Origin: [Pseudopropionibacterium] massiliense
Lineage (GTDB): Bacteria > Actinomycetota > Actinomycetes > Propionibacteriales > Propionibacteriaceae
Length of the DNA stretch: 49,357 nucleotides
Direction of reading: 5' to 3'
Assembly: GCF_900607225.1 (NCBI RefSeq)
Contig: NZ_LR027842.1
Coordinates: 3,099,773 to 3,149,129, forward strand
Part shown: positions 24,282-32,208 of the stretch, one piece after another
Layout: the number at the start of each line of letters is the position of its first letter
Numbering within the stretch: the first letter of the stretch is position 1
Program-made: the position numbers and the translations under genes
The notes under the pieces: model-generated
Told to the model about the DNA's origin: nothing
The model's database searches: none
What the model saw: only the letters and a program-made list of their open reading frames with translations

Positions 24282-25522
24282 GTCACAACCTCCAGTGTTC
24301 GATCGAGATGCGCCGAGATCTCCTGCTCCCAGTCGCGGGACGCGCGCCTCAGCGAGTCGGCGGCCCGCAGGATCAGCGACGCCGCGACCGCTCGCCGCAG
24401 CTGGTCGCCGGGGGGCAGTTGGCCGCCGCCGTCGCGGTAGCCGTCCAGGAAGGCGTCGTCGCCCAGGACCGCGAGGAAGGAGCCCAGGTCGACGGCGCGG
24501 GGCGCCAGGCAGGCGCGGTCGAAGTCGGTGAGCCACACCCGGTCGCCGGTGCGGGTGGTGAGCACCTGGTCGGGTGACAGGTCGCCGTGGGACAGCACCG
24601 GTATCGCGGAGGCCGCCCCAGGGAACCGCGCGACCACCCGGCGCATCCGCTCCGCCAGGCCGGGGGCCAGTTCGTCGAGCAGGGCGGCGTGGGCCAGGCC
24701 CTGGGCGACGGGGTCGGGGGCGCGGAGAGCGAGCGAGCGGGCCAGGTCGTCAGGAACCCCGGCGGCGTGGAGCCGGGCGAGCATCGCCCCTGCGGCGCGG
24801 ATGGGATCGGGGGTGCTTTGGGTAGGATCGCGGTCAGTGGCGGGATGGTTTCGACACGGGCCGCTCGCTTCGCTCGCAGCCCGGCTCAACCAACTTCCAT
24901 CAGAATCACTCGCAGGCCGGCTCAACCGGCTTCCGTCAGAGGGCCGGCGCGGTGGGTTTCCGGCGAGGAGGCCGGCCAGGTCCTGGTCGCCGGTGAAGGC
25001 GTGGACGCTGACGCCCTCCAGGGTGCCGTCGTCGAGACGGAGGGGGGTCTCGACCACCCCCGCGACGAAACGGTCGAAGGCCACCCCCCTGTCCCGGCTG
25101 GTCGCGACCCGCACCACGCGCGTCCCGTCGCGCACCACGAGTCGGCGCAGCGGGTTGTAGCGCAGCACCTGTGACGCCTCCCGGGCCCCGAGTTTCCCGG
25201 CCGCGGTGGCAGCTGCGATGCGTGTCAGCAGTTTCGGGTCGGCGGGCAGCGGGCCGGTCTGCACCAGCAGCTCCCCGAGTTCGTGTTCGGCGGTTTCCAG
25301 GCCCAGCTCACCGGCTTCCCGGCGGGTCCGGGCGGCCTTGTTGTGGCTGATGGGCCACAGGAAACGCAGCCAGCCGGCCGGCTGGCCGGCGGTGTCGTCG
25401 AGGCCGACGACCAGCGAGGTGCGGGGTTTGATCCGCAGCCGGGCGGCCCGGACGGGTCGTCCCGCCTGTTCGCTGAGCCAGCCGGGGTCGAGCACGCGGG
25501 CGACGAGTTGTCCGGTGTTCAT
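24278..25522 (-). CDS. APH-fold phosphotransferase with an in-frame palindromic repeat insert
   Basis: 414 aa from ATG 25522. The C-terminal half has the kinase loop LSHGDLSPDQVL and metal motif WLTDFDRACLAPRAVDLGSF. Between about residues 208 and 248 the protein contains a low-complexity stretch (SRLSRPASDSDGSWLSRAAS...). It is encoded by the dispersed intergenic repeat (24846-24893 and a partial copy to about 24937), which has entered the gene without breaking the frame. The insert lies between the N-lobe and the catalytic core (next helix PIRAAGAMLARLHAAG), where extra residues may be tolerated. It overlaps its neighbours on both sides by four bases. Likely partner of the next kinase-like gene; substrate unknown. 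Confidence 0.82.
   Translation of the reverse strand: MNTGQLVARVLDPGWLSEQAGRPVRAARLRIKPRTSLVVGLDDTAGQPAGWLRFLWPISHNKAARTRREAGELGLETAEHELGELLVQTGPLPADPKLLTRIAAATAAGKLGAREASQVLRYNPLRRLVVRDGTRVVRVATSRDRGVAFDRFVAGVVETPLRLDDGTLEGVSVHAFTGDQDLAGLLAGNPPRRPSDGSRLSRPASDSDGSWLSRAASEASGPCRNHPATDRDPTQSTPDPIRAAGAMLARLHAAGVPDDLARSLALRAPDPVAQGLAHAALLDELAPGLAERMRRVVARFPGAASAIPVLSHGDLSPDQVLTTRTGDRVWLTDFDRACLAPRAVDLGSFLAVLGDDAFLDGYRDGGGQLPPGDQLRRAVAASLILRAADSLRRASRDWEQEISAHLDRTLEVVT
24846..24893. repeat. Dispersed palindromic repeat inside a coding sequence
   Basis: TGGTTTCGACACGGGCCGCT at the left end and CGGCTCAACCAAC at the right, with the inner CGCTCGCTTCGCTCGC stem. It is the same family as the intergenic copies at 1861, 1961, 30951 and 31048. 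It is followed by a partial copy with GGCCGGCTCAACCGGCTTCC. Confidence 0.9.
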
Positions 25523-27321
25523 CGCGAACCTCCGATCCTGATGGAGTCCATGTCGCGGCCGCTGGCCTGCACCCAGGCCCGGAACACGTCGCTGGTGGCG
25601 ACGAGTTCCTCCGGGGTGGCGTCGAGCCGGATGCGACCGTCCTCGATCCACACCACCCGCGTGGCCCGCAGCGCCACCTCGGCGTCGTGGGTGACGGCCA
25701 GGGTGGTGCGGCCCGCGGCGAGGCGGTCGATGGCGTCCAGCACCAGGCTCGCGGCCTCGGGGTCGAGGCCGGTGGTGGCCTCGTCGAGCACCACGACGGG
25801 TGAGCAGCGCAGCAGCGCCCGGGCGATCGCGATCCGCTGCCGCTGGCCGCCGGAGAGGGTGCCGCCGCGTTCCCCCACGACGGTTTCGTAGCCGTCGGGT
25901 TGTTCCGTGATGAAGTCGTGGGCGTTGGCGGCGCGGGCGGCGTCCTCGACCTCCGCGTCGGTGGCGTCCGCGCGGCCCATGCGGATGTTCTCCCGGATGG
26001 TTCCGGTGAACAGCACCGCCTCCTGGTGCAGCAGGGAGACGCTGGCGCGCAGCTGGGTCAGGTCGAGGTCGGTCAGGCGGTGCCCGTCGAGCCGCACGCA
26101 CCCGGAGACGGGGTCGATGGCCCGCACCAGCAGCGACACGAGGGTGGACTTGCCCGCCCCGGACGGCCCGATGATCGCCACCCGCTCGCCGGGCCGGATG
26201 TCCAGGTCGAGGCCGCGCAGCACCTCGACGCCGTCGTACTGCGTGACGACCCGGTCGAACTGCACCGCGCCCGTCACGACGCCGGGCCGCACCGGCATGT
26301 CGGGGGTGACGACGTCGGGGGTGATCTCCATCAGGTCGGCGACCCGCTCCCCCGACGCGCTGGCCCGGGCGATGCGGCCCGTGTACTTGGCCATGTCCCG
26401 CAGCGGTTTCATGGTGGTGCGCAGGTAGGTGGTGAACAGCACCAGGTCGCCGGGGCTCATCGCGCCCTGCATCACCCGCAGCCCGCCGCCGACCAGCACG
26501 ATCGCGGTCGCCAGGCCGACGATGACGTCGGTGGCGCGTTCCAGCCGGGCGGCGTAGCGGCGCGACCGCACCCCCTCCCGCAGCGACGTGCGGTTCGCGG
26601 AGGTGAAGTTCTGCTCCACCATGCCCTCCAGCCCGTAGGCCTGCACCACGCGGATCGAGGCGAGGGATTCCTGGGCGGTGTTGGCCAGCTGCCCCTCACC
26701 CTTGCGGGTCTGCCGGGATGCGTCGGTGATCTTGCGCGACGTCGGGCCCGACGTCACGGCGAATGCGACGATCGCCACCAGCACGACGCCGGCGAGCAGC
26801 GGGTCGAGGACGAACATCACCACCACCATCACCAGCAGCGTCGCGACGTTGGCCATCAGCGGCAGCCCGGCGGTGATCGCGACCTCCTGCATCCGGGCGA
26901 CGTCCCCGACGATCCGCTGCACGGTGTCGGCGCTGCGGTTGCGGGCGTGGAACTGCTGGGACAGGCCCTGGACGTGCCGGAACACGCGGGCCCGCAGCGA
27001 CGTGGCGGCCCGCGACCCGACCAGCGCGAAACAGATGGTGGCCAGGTAGTTGCTGAGGGCACGCAGCCCCACGATCAGCAGCAGCGCGACACCGCACCCG
27101 ATCAGCAGCTCGACGCTCGCGGGCTGGTGGGAGACCTTCGCGCCCCGGAACGCCGTGACCGCGTCGACGACGATCTTCAGGGGCCACGGCTCCAGCACCC
27201 GGAAGGCCACCTCCAGCAGCAGCGCGAGCACCCCGAACAGGATCAGGGTGCGGTGCGGGGCGACGTCGGGCGCGACCAGCTTCAGGCTGCGCCGCATCGA
27301 GGGTTTGTCGCGGTCAGCCAT
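25519..27321 (-). CDS. ABC exporter (membrane plus ATPase, half-transporter type)
   Basis: 600 aa from ATG 27321, overlapping the upstream glycosyltransferase by eight bases and the next gene by four. Six membrane helices (about 25-320) with an MsbA-like layout precede an ATPase domain with Walker A GPSGAGKST, signature LSGGQRQR, Walker B VVVLDEATTGLD and H-loop VTHD. It works as a homodimer. Within this operon it probably flips or exports the glycosylated product (glycolipid or oligosaccharide) made by the three glycosyltransferases. Confidence 0.92.
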   Translation of the reverse strand: MADRDKPSMRRSLKLVAPDVAPHRTLILFGVLALLLEVAFRVLEPWPLKIVVDAVTAFRGAKVSHQPASVELLIGCGVALLLIVGLRALSNYLATICFALVGSRAATSLRARVFRHVQGLSQQFHARNRSADTVQRIVGDVARMQEVAITAGLPLMANVATLLVMVVVMFVLDPLLAGVVLVAIVAFAVTSGPTSRKITDASRQTRKGEGQLANTAQESLASIRVVQAYGLEGMVEQNFTSANRTSLREGVRSRRYAARLERATDVIVGLATAIVLVGGGLRVMQGAMSPGDLVLFTTYLRTTMKPLRDMAKYTGRIARASASGERVADLMEITPDVVTPDMPVRPGVVTGAVQFDRVVTQYDGVEVLRGLDLDIRPGERVAIIGPSGAGKSTLVSLLVRAIDPVSGCVRLDGHRLTDLDLTQLRASVSLLHQEAVLFTGTIRENIRMGRADATDAEVEDAARAANAHDFITEQPDGYETVVGERGGTLSGGQRQRIAIARALLRCSPVVVLDEATTGLDPEAASLVLDAIDRLAAGRTTLAVTHDAEVALRATRVVWIEDGRIRLDATPEELVATSDVFRAWVQASGRDMDSIRIGGSR

Positions 27322-28444
27322 CGGAGTTCCCGTCGCCGGCCAGCGCGAGGATGCGGTCGACGGCACCGGCCCAGCTGTGTTTCTCCTCGGCCTGCATTCG
27401 TCCCCGCCACCCCAGCCTGCCGCGGAGCACGGGGTCGGCTGCGAGGGTGTCGATGGCGGCGGCCAGCGCGGCCGGGTCGGAGGGTGGCACCAGGGTGCCC
27501 AGCTCACTGAGGATCTGCGGCAGCTGCCCGACGGCGGAGGCCACCACCGGCAGCCCGGCCGCCAGGTATTCGTAGACCTTCAGGGGTGAGAAGTACTGCT
27601 GTTGTTCGCCGCCGAGATCGGGGTAGGGGGCCACTCCGATGGCGGATCCGGCGAGCTGCCCCGGCATGTCGGCGGGGGCGACGGCGCCGCGGAAGTCCAC
27701 GTCGATCCCGAGGGCCGCGGCCTGGTTCTCCAGGGCGGCCCGTTCGGGTCCGTCGCCGATGATCCGCAGCTTCCAGGGCCGTTTGGCCAGGGCGGCGGCG
27801 GCCAGCAGGTCGGCGACGCCGTGCCACGGTTTGAGGGTGCCGACGAAGGTCACCACCGGGTCGCCGACGTCCTCGGGCCGCGGAACGATGCGGGTGATGC
27901 TGACGCCGTTGGGGACGGTGTGGACGCTCTCCGAGCCGGTGCGTTCCCGCACCCAGTCGCGGACGGGATCGGAGACCGCGACGGTGGCGGTGGCGGCCGC
28001 CACCTGACGGGTCAGCGCGTTCCCGGCGGCCTCCTCGTCGACGAGCACGCGGTGGGTGCGCTGCTCCTCGATGAGGGGGGCGTTGACCTCCAGGATCCCG
28101 GCTGCCCCGGTGGCGTCGGCCACCTCGGCGAGCGCGGTGCTGAACAGCGAGTAGCGCTCGTAGACCAGGTCGGCGCCGCAGGCGATGATGCGCGCCGCGA
28201 TCCGCGCGGAGGTCTCCTGCTGGGCGCGTTCCCTGGCCCCGGGGTCGTCGGCGTCGATGCGGGTCTCGATCACCTCCAGGCCGGCCAGGTCGTCGGGGAT
28301 GTCGCTGCCGGCGCGGGTGGTGTGGACGGTGACGTCGTGTCCGCGGCGGAGCAGTTCCCGCACCACCTCCTGGATGTGCACGGAGGCACCTTTCGTGCCG
28401 AAGACGGGGATTCCGGGATCGACGGTGACGTAGGCGATTCTCAT
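27314..28444 (-). CDS. GT4-family glycosyltransferase (third in operon)
   Basis: 376 aa. GT-B fold: the N-terminal domain begins MRIAYVTVDPGIPVFGTKGA and the C-terminal donor-binding domain contains FVGTLKPWHGVADLL, IIGDGPERAALE and the YFSPLKVYEYLAAGLPVVAS block with the nucleotide-sugar-binding Glu. It starts four bases inside the upstream gene (ATGA). It transfers a sugar to an unknown acceptor at the cytoplasmic membrane face. Confidence 0.9.
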   Translation of the reverse strand: MRIAYVTVDPGIPVFGTKGASVHIQEVVRELLRRGHDVTVHTTRAGSDIPDDLAGLEVIETRIDADDPGARERAQQETSARIAARIIACGADLVYERYSLFSTALAEVADATGAAGILEVNAPLIEEQRTHRVLVDEEAAGNALTRQVAAATATVAVSDPVRDWVRERTGSESVHTVPNGVSITRIVPRPEDVGDPVVTFVGTLKPWHGVADLLAAAALAKRPWKLRIIGDGPERAALENQAAALGIDVDFRGAVAPADMPGQLAGSAIGVAPYPDLGGEQQQYFSPLKVYEYLAAGLPVVASAVGQLPQILSELGTLVPPSDPAALAAAIDTLAADPVLRGRLGWRGRMQAEEKHSWAGAVDRILALAGDGNSDG

Positions 28445-29634
28445 CGGTTTCCTCCCTCCCACGCGGAGAGCGTTGCCGCCTGGCGGCGGCTGTTGAACTG
28501 TTCCTCGATCAGCGCCCGGGCGTTGCGGGCGAGGGTGACCACGGGCACCCGGCCCGATGCCAGCTCGGCCAGGGAACGGGTCAGGGCGGCGACGTCCCCG
28601 GGTTCGATGAGGATGCCGGTGAGGCCGTCGCGCACCACCTCGGGCAGGCCACTGACGGAGGTCGCGACCACCGGGGTGCCGAGGGCCATCGCCTCCAGCG
28701 CCACCGTCGGCAGGCCGTCGATGTTGCCGTCGGCGGCGGGGATGCAGGGGGCCGCGAAGACGTGGGAGCCGCGGATCAGCTCCGAGACCTCGTCCTGGGT
28801 GAGCGGCCCCACCAGGCGGACGCGATCCCCCAGGCCGAGGCGTTCGATGCGGGAGGCGAGGTCGTCGTGCAGCTCGCCACTGCCCGCGATGTCCAGTTCG
28901 AAGGGGATGTCGAGGGCCGCGACGGCGTCGATGAGGTCGGCGAAACCCTTCTTCGGGACGAGCCGCCCGACGGTGGCGATGCGCAGCGGAAGGCTGGGCT
29001 GGATCGGGTCGCGGTAGGGGAAGCGTTCCAGTTCGAGGGCGTTGTACTGCAGGGAGACCCTGGCCCCGGTGCCGTCGAGGACCTCGTTCAGGTGGCGCTC
29101 GTTGAAGCGGCTGATCGCGATCACCCGGTCGGCGTCGCCGCAGATCCGCCGCAGCCAGTCGCGGTCCACGGACTCGTGGTAGATGTCCTTGGCGTGGGTG
29201 GTGATGGTGTAGGGCACCCCCGTCAGCCGGGACGCGAGCCACGCCATCCGGCCCGCCAGGGAGGCGAAGTGGGCGTGGAGGTGGTCGATGCCGTCGTCGA
29301 TCACGGAGGCGGCCAGGGAGATTCCCTGCGCCACCTCGTCGGCGGGCAGGCCGGCGATGTCGGGCGCGAGCCCGGCGAAGCGGCGCCGCAGGTCCTCGTG
29401 GCGCAGGGAGTCGCTGAGCTGCGCCCAGAACTCGCTGGCCTTGGCGGGGCGCGGCACCCACGAGACCCGGGCACGCACCCGCGCGATCTCGGGGTGGAAC
29501 CGGGGGTCGGTGGTGGGACGCAGCGCGTAGATGCTCAAGGAGTCGCCCTGGGCCTCGCGGGCCAGGATCTCGGTGACGATGAAGGTCTCGGAGAAGCGCG
29601 GGTAAACCTTGAGGACGTATCCGATGCGGGTCAT
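28441..29634 (-). CDS. GT4-family glycosyltransferase (second in operon)
   Basis: 397 aa. Exopolysaccharide-type GT-B enzyme: MTRIGYVLKVYPRFSETFIVTE at the N-terminus, DHLHAHFAS and TTHAKDIYHE in the acceptor domain, VGRLVPKKGFADLI, IAGSGELHDDL and GLPTVALEAMALGTPVVAT in the donor domain. The start overlaps the first gene's stop by four bases. It resembles amylovoran/colanic-type transferases, so an extracellular glycan is plausible. Confidence 0.92.
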   Translation of the reverse strand: MTRIGYVLKVYPRFSETFIVTEILAREAQGDSLSIYALRPTTDPRFHPEIARVRARVSWVPRPAKASEFWAQLSDSLRHEDLRRRFAGLAPDIAGLPADEVAQGISLAASVIDDGIDHLHAHFASLAGRMAWLASRLTGVPYTITTHAKDIYHESVDRDWLRRICGDADRVIAISRFNERHLNEVLDGTGARVSLQYNALELERFPYRDPIQPSLPLRIATVGRLVPKKGFADLIDAVAALDIPFELDIAGSGELHDDLASRIERLGLGDRVRLVGPLTQDEVSELIRGSHVFAAPCIPAADGNIDGLPTVALEAMALGTPVVATSVSGLPEVVRDGLTGILIEPGDVAALTRSLAELASGRVPVVTLARNARALIEEQFNSRRQAATLSAWEGGNR

Positions 29635-30818
29635 GCCACGACCTGCCTTTCCACGTGGTCGGCGTCGCTGAGCAGGTCGGCGGCGAAACCGGCGGTGGCC
29701 GCCAGGCCGTCGCGGGCGATGTGGGAACGGTCCACGTGGCGTGTCACGGCGCCTCTCACCCAGGCCCCGAGGGTTTCGGGGCTGACCTGCGGGGTGCGCA
29801 TCACGTCGAGGGCGCGGGCGTCGCGGAGGGCCTCGGCGCGGATCAGCTGCTCCAGCCTCGGGGTCTCGCGGGGCACGACGAGCGCGGGGGTGTCGGTGGC
29901 GAGGATCTCGCAGACGGTGTTGTAGCCGCCCATGGAGATCACGGCGGCGGCCTCGGCGATCCGGCCACCCAGGCCCGGCCAGGAGCGGTGCACCTGCGTG
30001 CCGGGGGCGGCCTGCGCGGCGATGGCCTCGAAGCTGGCGTCGTCGAGCTGCGGCCCGGTGACGACGATGTTCTCGTACCCGTCCGGGACACGCATGGCGA
30101 CGGCGGCGCGCAGCAGCTCGTGGCCGTCGGATCCGCCGCCCGCGGTGGTGAGCACGAAGGGTGCGGGGCTGAACGGTTCGCCGTGGTCGCTGACGCGGCG
30201 GTCGTGGGCGAGGTAGCCGGTGAAGCGGATGCGATCGGCCAGGGCGGGCGGGGCCTCGCCCGTGGCGACGGGGTCGTGGACGGCTGGGTCGCCGTAGACC
30301 CACACCTCGTCGACGAGGTCGCGCAGCCGGTCGGGGTCGCCGAGGCGTTCCCATTCCGCCGCGGCGACGCGGGGTTCGTCGAGGACCTCGCGCAGCCCGA
30401 GCACCACCCGCACGGCCGGATGCTGTTCCCGAAGCCACATGAGGGGTTCCCGCAGCTCGGACCAGACGCCGTAGATGTGGCGATCGATGATTACCAGGTC
30501 GGGTTTGAAACCGAGCAGGGTGGCCTGCAGCAGCCGGGAGCGAAGTTTGATCAGGTCGCCGGTGGCGCCGGACAGGTTGCGTGGCCGGTAGCCGTCGCGG
30601 CCCTTGGTGATGCCGGGGATGGTGACCCAGTCGAAGCCCTCGGGCAGGGGGAAGCGTGATGCGGGAGCCAGCCCGGTGACCAGGAGCCCCGCGACGTCGG
30701 CGTCGACGGCTCCCGGCAGGCGCCGGGCCAGGTTGTGGGCGATGGCCAGGTTGCGTCGCACATGCCCCAGGCCTTGGGAGTCGTGGCTGTACAGCAGCAC
30801 CCGGTAGGTTTCCGCCAT
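29631..30818 (-). CDS. MurG/GT1-like glycosyltransferase (first in operon)
   Basis: 395 aa from ATG 30818 behind GGAGAGAAAGG. Begins MAETYRVLLYSHDSQGLGHV, with the GLGH turn of GT28-type enzymes, and has a C-terminal donor site VISMGGYNTVCEILATDTPALVVPR like MurG and macrolide-type transferases. As first gene of the operon it may attach the first sugar to a lipid or small-molecule acceptor. The operator-like repeats at 30902-30936 lie 84-118 bp upstream. Confidence 0.9.
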   Translation of the reverse strand: MAETYRVLLYSHDSQGLGHVRRNLAIAHNLARRLPGAVDADVAGLLVTGLAPASRFPLPEGFDWVTIPGITKGRDGYRPRNLSGATGDLIKLRSRLLQATLLGFKPDLVIIDRHIYGVWSELREPLMWLREQHPAVRVVLGLREVLDEPRVAAAEWERLGDPDRLRDLVDEVWVYGDPAVHDPVATGEAPPALADRIRFTGYLAHDRRVSDHGEPFSPAPFVLTTAGGGSDGHELLRAAVAMRVPDGYENIVVTGPQLDDASFEAIAAQAAPGTQVHRSWPGLGGRIAEAAAVISMGGYNTVCEILATDTPALVVPRETPRLEQLIRAEALRDARALDVMRTPQVSPETLGAWVRGAVTRHVDRSHIARDGLAATAGFAADLLSDADHVERQVVA

Positions 30819-30901
30819 GATCGTTGCCTTTCTCTCCGGTCCCGTTTCCCGGGACTGGGAAGAGCATCGCAACCGAAAAGAAGCAAACGATGAGGCTGAC
30901 G

Positions 30902-30936
30902 TGAGAGCTTTCTCATCTTGTTGAAAATGCTCTCAT
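30902..30936. promoter_or_regulatory. ATGAG/CTCTCA operator-like repeats before the glycosyltransferase operon
   Basis: On the minus strand ATGAGAG-N13-ATGAGAAAG-CTCTCA. On the plus strand TGAGAGC (30902-30908) pairs with GCTCTCA (30929-30935), and TTCTCAT is repeated at a 20-bp step. The arrangement matches 6389-6427. Probably a response-regulator or repressor site. Confidence 0.5.
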
Positions 30937-30950
30937 AACCCTTCCTGAAG

Positions 30951-30998
30951 CTGGTTGAGCCGGGACGCGAGGAACGAGCGTCCCGAGTCGAAACCACC
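30951..30998. repeat. Dispersed palindromic repeat
   Basis: CTGGTTGAGCCGGGACGCGA...GTCGAAACCACC with a strong inner stem (GGGACGC..GCGTCCC). Opposed to the copy 50 bp further on. Confidence 0.85.
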
Positions 30999-31047
30999 CG
31001 ACACCCGAACAACAAACCCGACCACGAGACCCCGGACACGCGCAGGA

Positions 31048-31095
31048 TGGTTTCGACACGACCAGCTCGCAGAGCGAGCAGGTCGGCTCAACCAG
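31048..31095. repeat. Dispersed palindromic repeat, opposite orientation
   Basis: TGGTTTCGACACGACCAGCT...GGTCGGCTCAACCAG with inner stem CTCGC-AGA-GCGAG. With the previous copy it makes a large inverted repeat directly upstream of yaaA. Confidence 0.85.
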
Positions 31096-31123
31096 CGGGG
31101 AGGGGATGGGCGACAATGAGGGC

Positions 31124-31894
31124 ATGCTGAGCGTCCTCTCCCCCGCCAAGTCACTCGACTTCGACTCGCCGGTCACCGCCACCGGGCACACCGAGCCGCG
31201 GTTGATCGACGAGGCCGAGGGGTTGATCGAGATCATGCGCACCAAATCGCCCGGCGACATCGCGACACTGATGCGCATCTCCGAGGACCTGGCCCACCTC
31301 AACGCGACGCGCTACCGCACCTTCACCGCCCCGCACACCCCCGACGACTCGCGCCCGGCGGTGCTGGCCTTCAACGGCGACGTGTACCAGAGGCTGCGCG
31401 CCCGCGACTTCGACGCCCGCGACTTCACCGAGGCGCAGAAGAGCCTGCGGATCCTGTCCGGGCTCTACGGGCTGCTGCGTCCCCTCGACCTGATTCAGCC
31501 GCACCGCCTGGAGATGGGCACCCGCCTGGCCACCGACCGCGGCCGCAACCTCCGCGACTGGTGGGGAGGGCGCATCACCGACCTGCTGCGCGAGGACCTG
31601 GCCTCCTCCCCCGGGGCGAAGGTGCTGGTCAACCTGGCGTCGCAGGAGTACTTCGCCGCCGTCGACGCCGACCGTCTCGGCGCGCGGATCATCACCCCGC
31701 GTTTCGAGGACCGCGACCGGAACGGCACCGTCCGCGTGGTCAGTTTCCACGCCAAGCGCGCCCGCGGCGCCATGGCCGGTTGGCTGGTCCGCAACCGGGT
31801 CCGTTCCGCAGCAAAACTCCCCGGCTTCGCCGAGAACGGGTACACCTACGACGAGCAGCGCTCAACACCCGATGCCCCCGTCTTCATCCGCTGA
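31124..31894 (+). CDS. yaaA: YaaA (DUF328/UPF0246) peroxide-stress protein
   Basis: 256 aa. Begins MLSVLSPAKSLDF, the exact family N-terminus, so ATG 31124 is chosen over the in-frame ATG 31106. Conserved blocks: NGDVYQRL, SGLYGLLRPLDLIQPHRLEMG, LVNLASQEYFAAV, the family F-H-K region VVSFHAKRARGAMAGW, and the C-terminal GYTYDE. In E. coli YaaA lowers intracellular iron and DNA damage during peroxide stress. It stands alone, preceded by a pair of palindromic repeats. Confidence 0.95.
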   Translation: MLSVLSPAKSLDFDSPVTATGHTEPRLIDEAEGLIEIMRTKSPGDIATLMRISEDLAHLNATRYRTFTAPHTPDDSRPAVLAFNGDVYQRLRARDFDARDFTEAQKSLRILSGLYGLLRPLDLIQPHRLEMGTRLATDRGRNLRDWWGGRITDLLREDLASSPGAKVLVNLASQEYFAAVDADRLGARIITPRFEDRDRNGTVRVVSFHAKRARGAMAGWLVRNRVRSAAKLPGFAENGYTYDEQRSTPDAPVFIR

Positions 31895-32208
31895 CCGGAT
31901 CGTGTGAATCGGTGCCTGTGGTGTCTCAAGGGATGCACCTCAACGCCGGGAATTGCGGGTATCAGGCGGTGACAGCCGACGCGAACGCCCAGAAAAGCCG
32001 GCCCAGGCCAAAACCCGCAGGATCTTGGACTGGTGCGCTGGCCCACTGCCTCGCCTTTCCGGCTGCGCTGATGTTCGGGACGCACAGGGCCTCCGTGCCC
32101 TTGGCCGCAATCCCCTCACCGGAGGATTGCGCTGGCCGATGCTCCCACCTGTGTACAAGCCTCCATGCACTGAACAACCACACGTTTGACACAACGTGAC
32201 GAGGTGGA
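31895..32208. other. Intergenic region between converging yaaA and kinase genes
   Basis: No gene is recognisable. It contains the hairpin at 32103-32136, suited to end transcription from both sides. Confidence 0.5.
32103..32136. terminator. Bidirectional hairpin terminator
   Basis: GCAATCC (32107-32113) pairs with GGATTGC (32124-32130), flanked by GGCC on both sides. It lies about 75 bp past the histidine kinase stop and about 210 bp past yaaA. Confidence 0.55.

Noticed and set aside
2029..32168. Shared AAGCCTCCATG at 2029-2039 and 32158-32168
   Set aside because: Only 11 bases match exactly and the flanks differ; not enough to call a repeat.
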